From: Pelagophyceae sp. CCMP2097
Lineage: Eukaryota; Sar; Pelagophyceae
Reading direction: 5' to 3'
DNA: 21,604 nt
Assembly (NCBI GenBank): GCA_026770575.1
Contig: MU657720.1
Span: 9,926-31,529 of the forward strand
The translations under genes were made by a program, and so were the position numbers. The notes under the pieces are model-generated. The model did not search any database. It was not told where the DNA came from and worked only from the letters and a program-made list of their open reading frames with translations. This document shows, in pieces, positions 7,878-16,860 of the stretch (position 1 is the stretch's first letter; each line of letters begins with the position of its first letter).

Positions 7878-9738
7878 GGGTGGAGGAGTTATACTTCTAG
7901 TTTGTCGTTAAACGCCTTTGCTCACATCATTTATATGCATTTAAACAATAATAACAATATTTACACAATTAGTTGCGCTCATATTAAAAAAAGCTCGTGT
8001 GGTGCTCCCTCGCTTACCCTTGTCTGTGTGTCAATTGTGTTACCCAAAAAGACAACCCATTTTTTTTCTTTTCAATATGTCCAAAAATCATTTGACTTCC
8101 TCCCCTTTTGCATAAAGTACGTCTATTTTTTGTAATTTTCGCCGATGTGTATCGTGTGATTTAGAATACAAATATCGAGGCGGTACCAATTGAAAAGATA
8201 TTTTACCGGTTTGCAATCCACGAAAATATCTTATGAGCCACGTATCAAACCAGACGATGTTGTCTACTGGACAGATCCGGTTATTATTGCGCTTAATGTG
8301 TTATCGCCCGAGAGACAATTTAAAATATAAGAACCTTGTACGTTATTGTGCGCACTATAATTCATAAGAGGCGGTTTCAATCTCAACAGTTTTTTTAATA
8401 CAAGTCTTATCTGGGCAAACGGATAACTGAGATTATTTTAAAAATAAAGTATCGTCGAAGTCTGATGAGAAATTCGTACCGGTCAATAAAACTCCCGACG
8501 ACCCCGTTTATGTTGTATAAGTTGATGATGTATTTAAAGTCGGATATGAACCAGATATAGTACTGGCATTATCCAAACCGGTTGTTGTCAATTGAACAGT
8601 TTGATCTGGTTAAATTTTGATGAAAGTATAATCATACAATACCAATCAGGTTCCTGACGCATCGTACGTGGTATCTGTAAATGATGAATTTATTTGATAA
8701 TTGACAATAGAAATATTATTTCCTGCGGTAAGGTTCACATTCAATTGACCAGCGACTAAATTCAAAGAATTTGTTTTAAATTAATAAACAAATTATTTCT
8801 TGTATCACGGACTAAACCAGAATTTAATTCAAGTTTTCCTGATTCGGTTAAATTTATACCTTTTCCAACTTTATATATGGTATATTTGTGAAAGTAAAAT
8901 CATTCGTTAAACTTTTCGAGATAACGCCTGAACTCTTGTACAGAGTATCTAAATCCGGCGGAAACGTGACACTCAAGTTACCAGCGACTACATTCAAAGA
9001 GTTTTTAAAAATCAATAAATCAATAATTACTTCCATCGCGGACAAAACCGGAATTTAATTTAAGTTTTCTTGATTCGGTTTAATTGTTATCATCTTCCGA
9101 CTTCGTATATGGTGTATTTTCGAGTGAACTTCTATTATTCCCTAAAATCAAACCCTTCCCAGCTGAATAGACTGTATCTTTATCTGTTCTATTTTGAAGT
9201 TATAAAAATTTGTCCTTCGATCAAACCGATACTTGTTCCAAATACTACATCCGTCGCACCGAGTGCAGCCTCCACTGCGATGGCTCGTTCTGTCTCAGCA
9301 ATTACTGACGCAATTTTCTTCTTATCAACAAGTTTGAAAGCCACTTTTTCATTATTTATCAGAGTATCCACTTCTTCTCGTGCCGTCGTTTCATCAGTTA
9401 TGAGTTGTTCCAATTCACTGTCCTTGTCTTCGATTTTTTTTTTTTTTATCGTCAATTTCTTCTTTTAATAAGGCAAATCTTTTAAACCCAAATTCCCATT
9501 TTCATCAATTTTGAGAGTATTATCATAATCGACGGTTAATATATCATAAAAAATATTCAAGGAACTTATAAAATCATTGGAAAAATCATTGTTATGAAAT
9601 TATCATCCTGATCAATAATTATAATTGTTCTGCCATCTATCTCGCGGTTTTTAGTATATTCGATGCCGAAAATTTTCGAATTTTTAAACTCAATTATTTA
9701 TATATATTTTTCCATTTCCTCTTAAAATATTAAAATAT

Positions 9739-10329
9739 ATGAGATTTAAACAAAATCTAAAAGCGCAGACCGCGGCGAAACTAAGTAAGGCTGTATACGT
9801 TAATAAAACGCCACAGGAATTTACGAAGAATCGCGAGTTTTTTTAGACAGAAGATCCAAATTGTTCACTGATAATTCGACGGGCGAAAACTTCCTTGTGT
9901 TTCGAGGAACAAATCCACGCAACGGATCTGATCCAATCGCCGATTTGAGTATGACCACAAATACACAACGGCCTTACCCCGGTTTTATACAGGCTGAAAA
10001 TAAATTCCATAAGGTGCGCGCGCATCTTGGCAATAAAAAATGTATCTCGCGCGATATTCACTCGGCGGGGCTTATACAACAGATATCTCTCGAAAAAGTA
10101 CAGGCATTAAAAAAGTTGTGTTTTTGATTCTGGTAGCAATTCATATTATGATGCAGATGGCTCGCTCAATGACGTGCTCAATTTGAATGCATCGAATACA
10201 AAAATCGAAAAGTACTCTACTGGGGTTGATCCTATTAGTTTTGGGACGTTCGTGCCCCGTCTGAACGAGACATCTTATTATGTGCCGCGCAAAGAAGGGC
10301 TTGATCCGCAAACAGTTGATAATTTTTGA
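9739..10329 (+). pseudogene. class 3 (alpha/beta-hydrolase) lipase, decayed
   Basis: The trace starts at ATG 9739 (MRFKQNLKAQ, then AAKLSKAVYVNKTPQEF) and ends at TGA 10327-10329. It keeps the family order: an N-terminal A-x-LS-x-x-VY segment, V-F-R-G-T at 9897-9911 followed by D-P-I-A-D-L, and the nucleophile elbow at about 10056-10070. There I-H-S-A-G stands where the family has G-H-S-x-G-G, so the Ser is present but the elbow is damaged by a short indel. A C-terminal part follows (DADGSLNDVLNLN, YSTGVDPISFGTF, VPRKEGLDPQTVDNF). Frame changes lie in the poly-T near 9840, near 10060-10070 and in the poly-A near 10108. Class 3 lipases hydrolyse acylglycerols or phospholipids and are found in several algal DNA viruses and their relatives. 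It converges on the methyltransferase gene with an 18-bp gap. Confidence 0.72.
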
Positions 10330-10347
10330 ATAGAATAATCATCAACT

Positions 10348-11254
10348 TCAATTCCAAATAAAAAGTTCATTTACTTTGGATACGGGTTTTTTTGAGTTTA
10401 TAACCCTCCTGCACTCTACCTCAATAGATTTATAATTTATAAAATTATCTCGAACCTTATGAGTATCAGAATTATTTTAAAGAATTTTATATTACGAGAA
10501 TTTAGATTATGAATTATATTGAATAATTTAGTGTGTTCATCGAAACCACCCAACGCATAACCGACAAAAGATGAAGTTTTACTTAATGGCGCATATGGCG
10601 GATCGAGATACACAAAATCACCAACTTCTACATTTTTAACTGAATCGCCGAATTCAGATACAACAAATTCATCTTTTTGAATTGCTTCACTCATTTTAGT
10701 TAGATCGCTGTCTGATATGATTAATTTTAATTTCATATAATTTCCAAAGGGGGAATTTAAACCATTAGGACCAATTCGATAGAGACCCCTAAAACAGTTT
10801 TTTTTATTCAAAAATTTAAAAAGAGCAGACCCTTCCACAGAGTTTTTCTCTTCTGATGTCTTTATATTATAACGCGAACGCATCCAATAATAGTATAATT
10901 CCTTCGAAGATAACCCCTTCTTCTTTTATCAGTGTCTTTTTAATTCCCTTTTCATTATCACAACTTACTTATGTCACTGTAAAGTAGTTTAGAAATTTTT
11001 GTAAGATGACTGGATTGTGTTTGATATTTATTAACATATGAATTAACACAGGATTCTTATCATACACACATATTTTATTTTATTTTTAAATATATTCATG
11101 TCGTTCAAAGCCTTTCTACGAAGCAACTCGAATAAAACACTCCTGCCACCCCAAAAAATATTTCGTGGTAAGTGTTTATTGTTTTCGGGACTCTTACAAA
11201 CACTCGGCTCAAAATCTGTGTTTTACCTCCAACCCATTTCATAATTGGCTTCAT
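10348..11254 (-). pseudogene. Dam-type (D12 family) DNA adenine N6-methyltransferase, decayed
   Basis: A full-length but broken gene can be followed from ATG at 11254 to TGA at 10348-10350 (~302 codons, usual size for the family). Motifs in order: MKPIMKWVGGKTQIL at the very start (K-W-x-G-G-K, cofactor binding); IFFGVAGV at the place of the F-x-G-G-G motif; Y-D-K-N-P-V-L-I near 11050 (adenosyl ribose contact); a helix-rich target part with FLNKKNCFRGLYRIGPNG..PFGNY; D-P-P-Y at 10591-10604 (catalytic); N-N-S-D-T near 10460 (family S-N-S-D/x-T); and an end of the form ...INSKKPVSKVNELFIWN. Breaks lie near 11115, 10975 and 10480. The longest open piece is 10883-10437. Such enzymes methylate adenine, often in GATC, for self-protection of viral DNA. 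Confidence 0.82.
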
Positions 11255-11370
11255 GTTTATATAATTTGTTTATTTTCAATTAAATGCATTTAAAAAGAAT
11301 TTGAGATTGTCATAAAAATTAAACACGTTTGGGTACATAAGAAATAATTATAATATCAAACAAGTAAACG
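11255..11370. promoter_or_regulatory. AT-rich divergent promoter region
   Basis: 116 bp between the methyltransferase start (minus) and the 11371 ORF (plus), over 80% A+T by eye, with TATATAAT near 11257 and TATAATAT near 11349. No defined promoter consensus can be claimed. Confidence 0.3.
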
Positions 11371-11682
11371 ATGATGATTCTTAACGATAATGACTTCAAT
11401 TGGTTGGTTTCCGGTAAGACAATGGGCGACACTGAATTTTCAACGAAACTTATTATGTGGTCGCATGTTATGCACGAGGAGACTCCCATGGGTCTGGGTT
11501 ATTCTGAATGGTTGGAAAAGGCATTTGATCATTCAGGTGATCACTATATTAATCTCCGTGCGTTTGATTTTACGGATTCATTGATTAACTTCACTCCAGT
11601 GGATTTAAAAAGTTCTTGGACTTACGTACGTACGCCCGAAGGTTTAAAAAAACTACGCGAGTTCGCCAATGCCTGCGAGTAA
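11371..11682 (+). CDS. hypothetical protein, 103 aa, intact
   Basis: Uninterrupted from ATG 11371 (a second ATG follows directly) to TAA. The product is soluble, slightly acidic and rich in aromatic residues (DFNWLVSGKTMGDTEFSTK, YSEWLEKAFDHSGDHYINL, SSWTYVRTPEGLKKLREFA), with a helix-prone C-terminus. There is no signal peptide or membrane segment. It is the last gene of the AT-rich relic and faces away from the methyltransferase. That it stays open while all large genes around it are broken is notable, but 103 codons can survive by chance. No family is recognised. Confidence 0.6.
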   Translation: MMILNDNDFNWLVSGKTMGDTEFSTKLIMWSHVMHEETPMGLGYSEWLEKAFDHSGDHYINLRAFDFTDSLINFTPVDLKSSWTYVRTPEGLKKLREFANACE

Positions 11683-12148
11683 ACATAATAAAATAAAATT
11701 AAAATAATCATTGTAAATATCCTTTTTTTTATCGGCGGGGTGTTATTGCGATTTTGAATAATTTATTTGATGTTTGAATAAATCCGTGCGTTATTGAGAT
11801 ATTAGAATGATTTTTAGGGGCATTTATCGATTTAAAATATTCTCATCCCCATAGCAACCTTCAAGAAACAAAAAGTGGCGGTCTTTATATAATTGCTCTA
11901 TCTATGCGTTTTTTATAACTATGGTTATGGCTACAAAATCCGAAGCAAACAGAACCCGAACAAACCCCGAACACACCTCGAACACGACAGGATCCAAAAA
12001 AGACCCATAAGAGCCCAAAACACGATAACCGAGAAACCCGAGAAACCCGCGAAGATGCTTGTAACAGGCAACAGGGCAAACAGAAAACCCGCATGACGAC
12101 ATACGAACTCGCAAAGTGATGGGCACACAAATCCAAAAAGGGCAATAT
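11683..12148. other. boundary between AT-rich viral relic and GC-richer DNA, no gene seen
   Basis: AT-rich until about 11890. Then the sequence turns purine-biased, with repeated CCGAAC/CCCGAGAAACC words (11950-12060). A short ORF from ATG 11921 is closed after about 28 codons. I see no supported gene and no clear duplication marking the end of the viral relic. Confidence 0.4.
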
Positions 12149-12396
12149 CCTCATTGGTGTCACTTTCGTCGGTTTAAATCTCATTGGTGTCACTTTTGCC
12201 GATTAAATCCCAATGGAGTCGCGCAAGAGCGCATTATATGCAGGTGGTGTCGCAATGTGCAGAATAATCCTGATCGGTGTCACTTTGATGCAACTAAAGC
12301 GAATCGGTAGCACCAAGCTGTTGTTCTTAATCTAATCGGTGTCACTCTAGGCGATTTATTCCAATTGGTGTCACTTTCGCGCGGAGCTGTTCAAAT
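12149..12396 (+). repeat. outer element left TIR with iterated GTGTCAC motifs
   Basis: GGTGTCAC or close variants recur every 30-75 bp through the arm, always in the same orientation, alternating with AT-rich spacers. Such arrays usually serve as transposase-binding sites. A further copy (CCGGTGTCACTTAG) lies just inside the arm at about 12401. Confidence 0.85.
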
Positions 12397-12479
12397 CCCG
12401 CCGGTGTCACTTAGCGACGGAAGTCCAAAATCGAACTCACGCGCCGCGGCTGAGAGCAGCGGCGGGAGGCGGTGCTGGG

Positions 12480-12651
12480 ATGAAGCGGCGCAGGGCGCCG
12501 CCGGCCAAGACGACCATCCTGAACCTCCCGTTGCATCTCGAGTCAGACGACGACGAGGAGTCCGACGAGGGCGAATCTGACGACGGCGAGCACGCCGACG
12601 ACGCCGCGGCCGGCGCTATCCGGATGGGGCGATGGGCGCCCATTTCAGTGG
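12480..12651 (+). CDS. possible first exon of a plus-strand gene, acidic protein start
   Basis: ATG at 12480 opens a frame MKRRRAPPAKTTILNLPLHLE followed by an acidic run (SDDDEESDEGESDDGEHADD) and A-I-R-M-G-R-W-A-P-I-S-V. It is followed at 12652 by GTAAGG, a good splice donor. Downstream DNA up to the nested insertion is antisense to the zinc-finger exon, and no matching acceptor exon is evident. It may be the remaining first exon of a second gene of the outer element, reading inward from its left end. The opposite strand (12643-12437) gives only a Ser-rich shadow. Confidence 0.35.
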
Positions 12652-12658
12652 TAAGGTT

Positions 12659-13573
12659 TTATGAAATGGCGTTGACGTCGAACGGAACCCGAGGGCGACG
12701 TCGCACCGGAAAAGGCCCAAGGGCCGTGACAGAGATGGGGCGACAACTGCGCGGAGCCGCGGAGACGCCGAGCCGGGGAGACGCGGAGCCGCGGAGACGC
12801 GGAGCGTGCCGCCGGTGCGAGGCCTTGGCGCGGCCCTTGGCCCCGCAGAAGTCGGCTTGGAAGAGCTTCCGGGGAACGCCGGCCTCGAGCATCTTCTTCG
12901 CCGTCGGGCAAAGGGCGTACCAGCCGCCGTAGAAACGCGAGCCCGGCACGGCCTTGGCCGCCACGGCCTTGCCCTCCACGACCGCCGGCGCGTCGAAGTC
13001 GGACCGCTTGGACTTGGGGAACTTCTTCTGCGCCTGGTAGTGGTCGTGCTTCGCGCGCGCGAGGAGGATGGCGCCCATCTCCGTGGCGGTCAGCTCCACG
13101 AGGCCCGCGTGGTAGCCGAGCGCTTTGAGCGCGTCGATGAGCCACGGCAGCATCTTGTGGTTGTACGCGGCCGTGCCCTGCATTAGCTCCGTGGCCGCCG
13201 CGCTGGCGCGCTGCGCGAGCTCGTTCGTGGGGACCATCCACACGACCGGGGCGAGGAGGGCCTTCGCCGTGGCGAGCGTCAACGACGTCTTCGGCGTCTG
13301 CTGGTGCTCGAGGAGGAAGCGGCCCAGGTCGGTCGACGAGTACGCACAGCGCCGCTCTTTACGCTTGACGACGCGTGGCTTCTTCGCCGGCTCGGCGCCG
13401 GCCGTCGGCGCGCGGAGCTTGCCGCACAACGCGTCGTGCGGGGCGAACTTGCAGAGCTTCCAGTCGAACCCATCGCCGCTCGTCTTGCGCTGGCGCCGGA
13501 CATCGAAGGCAAAGTGGCATGAGGACGCGCCGCACACGCCGACCATCGCCGAGAGGTTCGTGCACGGTTTGAC
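12659..13573 (-). CDS. outer element transposase-like gene, exon 2: zinc-binding N-terminal region
   Basis: Exon 2 (304 codons) begins GTCAAACCG directly after a TAG acceptor, in phase 0 with exon 1. Counting from the first exon-2 residue, C14-x4-C19 ... W38 ... H46-x3-C50 forms a C-C-H-C pattern like the WRKY-GCM1/FLYWCH-type fingers at the N-terminus of MULE transposases. A helical region follows (TSLTLATAKALL, then LVELTATEMGAILLARAKHDHY). FYGGWYALCPTAKKMLEAGVPRKLFQADFCGAKG (about 214-247), where D241 could be the first catalytic Asp of the DDE domain, comes next. After residue ~250 (about 12823) the frame enters low-complexity GC repeat (CGCGGAGACGC words) and stops at 12659, so the rest of the catalytic domain is missing: an internally deleted, inactive transposase. 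Confidence 0.5.
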   Translation of the reverse strand, partial: VKPCTNLSAMVGVCGASSCHFAFDVRRQRKTSGDGFDWKLCKFAPHDALCGKLRAPTAGAEPAKKPRVVKRKERRCAYSSTDLGRFLLEHQQTPKTSLTLATAKALLAPVVWMVPTNELAQRASAAATELMQGTAAYNHKMLPWLIDALKALGYHAGLVELTATEMGAILLARAKHDHYQAQKKFPKSKRSDFDAPAVVEGKAVAAKAVPGSRFYGGWYALCPTAKKMLEAGVPRKLFQADFCGAKGRAKASHRRHAPRLRGSASPRLGVSAAPRSCRPISVTALGPFPVRRRPRVPFDVNAIS

Positions 13574-13576
13574 CTA

Positions 13577-13958
13577 CAAGCTGGTTCGGGCATGAAACTG
13601 CTATTTTTTTCGCGGAAATTTGAGAAGCTCTTTGGATGTATAGTTACCGGGGTCGTATGCGGGGCGCCGAGGCGCCTCCAGCGCCGGAGGGTGAACTTTG
13701 GCACGTATTATATGGGCCGAGAAAATTGATTTGGCGACTTTGGCGACGGCCGTTAACACCCAAGAACACCTCCGATTTTTGTTCCCCCGCCGCCGATGGG
13801 CGCGTAAGGCCGTTTGTAAGACGGCTACGTCGAGCAACCTTTGGAATACCTTGCCTAAATTCCGCGGGAAGGTTCTTAAAAAGCTCCAGTTGATCCGATT
13901 TTTCGTATTTTTCGACTTTGAATTCGAGGACGTTGCGGCGGCTGCGGATGCGATTGGG
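13577..13958. other. left subterminal region of the middle element, coding status unclear
   Basis: A plus-strand frame is open from 13698 to the gene start at 13959 with no ATG (it follows a TGA). The peptide is plausible in part (WAEKIDLATLATAVNTQEHL), but base usage is less GC-biased than in the gene. It could be 5' leader or an upstream exon. Confidence 0.3.
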
Positions 13959-14876
13959 ATGGCTTCTGCTTTCCAGGCGCTAACGGAGACGACAGAAAAA
14001 ACGCCTGGGTTCGCGTGCACGGAGCTGCGCGGCGCGTACGAGCAGTACGATGGTGGGCGGCTCGTGGGCACGTTTCCGGGCATTGGAAGGTGGCCTAGCA
14101 ATTCCGCACCGGCCAAGGCGGACAAATACTACGTGCACCTGACGCTCATCCGCGACGAGAGGGGCCGACTCCGCCGCAAGGTGAAGCTGCAGCGCGGCCT
14201 GTTCGTTGACGTCGAAACGGCGCTGCTCGCCATCAACGGGGCGCGCGAGGCGTACGAGGGTCGGAAGTCCAACCTCACCGTCGCGTCCGGCTCCGAGCCC
14301 GCGCCGGCGCTAGCGGCGGACACGCTGGCGCCCGACGCCGATGCCCCGGCGCCCGACGCCGGCGCGCCGGCGCCCGACGCCGACGCGCCGTTGACCAGGG
14401 GCCGCAGCTGGGCGCCGCGGCAAGGCACCGAGCCCGCGCCGGCGCTCGCGGCGGACACGCTGGCGCCCGACGCCGATGCGCCGGCGCCCGACGCCGGCGC
14501 GCCGGCGCCCGACGCCGACGCGCCGCCGCCCGACGCCGACTCGCCGTTGGCCAGGGGCCGCAGCTGGACGCCGCGGCAAGGCGCCGTTCCACTTGGTCGA
14601 CCGCTGGCGCGGCGGCGCACGTCCTCGTCGTCGCACGCGCGGCCCCGCGCAGCGGCTGCCTGGTGGATCTTAAGCAAGCAAGTGGGGGCGGCACACTCTT
14701 TGAGCCAAGGATCCAAGCCTACCCACATCGGCCGCATGCCTCAAAGGCGTCCGATAGATGTCTCGAACCCAACACCGGCAGCGTATAGGGCACGCAGGCC
14801 ACGGCATACAAGGGGGGTTCAACATGAAAATGCCGCGAATTTTGGCACCTCCACAGCACGTTTGAGAAGACTTTGA
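13959..14876 (+). pseudogene. middle element gene: N-terminal domain plus Ala/Pro/Asp repeats, cut by the inner transposon
   Basis: ATG at 13959. Residues ~55-100 (KYYVHLTLIRDERG...KLQRGLFVDVETALLAINGAREAYEGRK) form a compact alpha/beta segment. It resembles the domain at residues 80-130 of the inner transposase (K-W-G-L-R-F...GAKFDTEEEATAAI) and, more loosely, AP2-type DNA-binding domains (G-x-F-D-x-E-x-A-x-x-A). From residue ~113 follow two 45-residue repeats rich in PDADAPAPDAGAP, each ending GRSWxPRQG. The inner element enters at codon 283 (14807-14808), so the last residues up to TGA at 14876 are encoded by that insertion. Removing it lets the frame run on from 20264 to TAA at 20341-20343 (309 aa in all). 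Function is unknown; DNA binding at element ends is inferred. Confidence 0.5.
14295..14564 (+). repeat. 135-bp in-frame tandem duplication (45 aa x2)
   Basis: GAGCCCGCGCCGGCGCT starts at 14295 and again at 14430, exactly 135 bp apart. The second copy has one additional PPPDAD unit before the GRSW end. Within each copy a 15-18 bp motif (GCGCCCGACGCCG) repeats several times. Confidence 0.85.
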
Positions 14877-15134
14877 GTGGCTGGACATGTCCGGCCCGAC
14901 CCAAGGTGTCGGGCTGGAGGCAGATCTTTTTTTTTTTTGCGTATTTCGCGCGCAATCTCGATTTCAGCGTTACCAAAAGCCGGTTTGAGGTGGTTCTCCA
15001 TTGTCTTTGGCTGAGATCCGCCTCCCTGCCGCTTCATTGGGGCCGGCTGTAGGCCTTGGCATCGCCAGAGTCCGGCCTTGTGTCCCGTAGAGGTACCGGA
15101 TTTGGCCCAAAATTTAGGCTATGGGCTCCATTCT

Positions 15135-15191
15135 GTAAGTTATGGGCTCCTTTTTATTCAAACTTGGCCGACTGTCTTGCCCTGGGAACAG
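15135..15191 (+). other. candidate 57-nt intron at the start of the inner transposase gene
   Basis: GTAAGT at 15135 and GGAACAG ending at 15191 would join ATGGGCTCCATTCT to GGCCCATCACG, giving MGSILAHHDQL in the main frame. Without splicing, ATG 15121 meets TAA at once and ATG 15142 (also MGS...) would be used. Both starts share the same first nine bases. Confidence 0.4.
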
Positions 15192-16725
15192 GGCCCATCA
15201 CGATCAGTTGACGACGTTTGGGACCACGCCGGGGCCGGGGGACCGGCCCTACTTGGCACGTGTCGCAGCGGCGCCAGATTTAAATGGTGCAGATGCGTTA
15301 TTCAAAGCTATGGACGAGAAAGCCTGGGCGAGGACCTCGAATTGGAGGGCCTCACCACTGTACAAGTCGGACGCCGGCAAGTGGGGACTGCGGTTCCTGA
15401 AGCAGAAAAATGCGCATCATACGAAGGGCACGCGCACGTGGGCGTCGAAGGCGGACGGCGCCAAGTTCGACACGGAGGAAGAGGCAACGGCTGCGATCGT
15501 CGACTGGTGGACTGCAGAGGAGCAGTACAAGGGCAACGCGACGCAGTGCGCCGCACTCGCGAGAGCCTCCGCCGAGCCTCCGGTCGGCCTCGCCTCCGTC
15601 GCCTTCGACGAAGACGAGGCAGCCGCCGCCGACCCCGACGCCGACGCCGCCGCCGCCGCCGCCTCCGACGACGATGCCCTCGCCAACGACGCGCGCGATG
15701 CCGCGAGAGCCTCCGACGATCCTCCGGTCGGCGTCGCTGGCGCCGCCGCCGAAGGCGCCGCCGTCGACGGTGGCGTGGCTGCCGCCGACGACGCCTCCGA
15801 CGACGACGCCTCCGAAGACGACGCCGCCGACGACATGCTGCAGCCGCCGCCGAAGCCGAAGCCGCTTCACGTCTTTCAGAAGCCCCGAAGCGTTGATGCC
15901 GGGCTCGCGTCGAAGCGGGCAAGGTCGAGCTTCTCCGACGGCAACGTCAATGCCAAGCTCGTGGAGCTCTTCGACTTCTCTCGCGAGGCCTTGCGGGTGC
16001 AGCTGGTGCGTCTTTCGAAGGCGAGGGCGAAGAAGAGGGTGCCACCGCGTAAGAATTTGGGCTGGCGGCGATCTACGGGCAGTCGCACCGCCGCGCAGCA
16101 GGCGGCGGCCGCGGCTACGGTCGAGCGGCGCGCGATGTCCGTCGACGAGCGCAACGAGGAGCTCTTGCCGCACGTCGACCGCCTCAGCGCGGCGCTCTGC
16201 ACCAAAATGACGCACACGCTGCTCGTCGGCTACGACGAGAAGAAGGACTTTTCGTTGCAGTTCACCGCGGGCCAGCTCAAGCACTGCGAGGCGCAGTGCA
16301 GCGCGTTGCACGACTACCTGTCGATGATCGTTGAGTACAACACGGGCGACCCGGGCTCGGGGGGGCTGGCGCATCGCCAGTGCGCTTCGAAGGCGGCGAC
16401 GCGCACTCACGGCGCGGCGACCGCCGCCACGATCCAGAAGTGGTACAACCACAACTACGTCGCAAACGAGGGGCTGCTGGCGCCGCGCGACTCGGGCCTG
16501 TACAAGCGCGATACCTTTGTCGAGTGGTTTGTGCAGCAGAGCGGCCTCGTGTCTCGGTTCGTCGCGGCCCTCAAAGCCAATCTGCGCCACATGTCCCTGC
16601 AAAAGGCGGCAGATCTTCTCATTATCGTGTTGGACTGCGATTACGAAGACGCCGAGGACGCGATCAACGACGAGGATTCGGGATACGACGCGGGCGACGA
16701 AGCCGCGGGCGACGGCACGGAGCGC

Positions 16726-16800
16726 GACGGTGCGCCGGTCGACGGTGCGCCGGCCGACGGTGCGCCGGCCGACGGTGCGCCGGCCGACGGTGCGCCGGCC
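16726..16800 (+). repeat. 15-bp tandem repeat x5 (DGAPA units)
   Basis: GACGGTGCGCCGGCC repeats five times without gaps (first copy has T at base 14), encoding DGAPA/V. The same GACGGTGCGCC word occurs inside the neighbouring 149-bp repeat, so the larger repeat probably grew from this one. Confidence 0.9.
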
Positions 16801-16860
16801 GACAGTGCAGCGCCGCGCGCGACGGCGCCGCGCGCGACGGCGCGGCAGGCGACGGGGCGC

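Larger units (their letters stand above)
7002..9715 (-). pseudogene. long decayed fibre-like virion protein gene
   Basis: Coding traces continue on the minus strand for about 2.7 kb, from ATG at 9715 to TAA at 7002-7004, with many stops and frame changes. Order: an N-terminal piece (FGIEYTKNREIDGRTI; NTLKIDENGNLGLKDL); a Glu/Lys-rich coiled coil at 9455-9189 ending in ERAIAVEAALGATDVVFG, typical of viral and phage fibres; repeated blocks near 9000 and 8760 (VVAGNLSV, LTAGNNISI, FTDTTYDASGT); a Thr/Ser-rich block near 8620-8480 (TTGLDNASTISGSYP); the five-fold TAGxNVAIxATxVI repeats at 7600-7264; and a last block (KYSAGQNIFVDASDVITD). Repeats of this kind form triple-beta trimeric fibres in known viruses. 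The reading through 8450-7900 is poor. The start is 23 bp from the divergent lipase start. Confidence 0.6.

Noticed and set aside
7902..8135. Plus-strand ORF of 77 codons
   Set aside because: Lies antisense to the fibre trace, Ser/Phe-rich and low in complexity, typical of AT-rich noise.
11885..12193. Overlapping ORFs of 64-102 codons around the relic's right edge
   Set aside because: Cys/Ser/Phe-rich translations of purine-biased DNA that run into the outer TIR; no coding signal.
12645..13241. 198-codon minus-strand ORF in another frame, and plus-strand 12806-13595 ORFs
   Set aside because: They overlap the zinc-binding exon 12659-13573, whose codon use and C-C-H-C pattern mark it as the true frame.
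14129..14737. 202-codon minus-strand ORF rich in ASGAGAPASGAG
   Set aside because: Mirror of the PDADAPAPDA repeats of the plus-strand gene.
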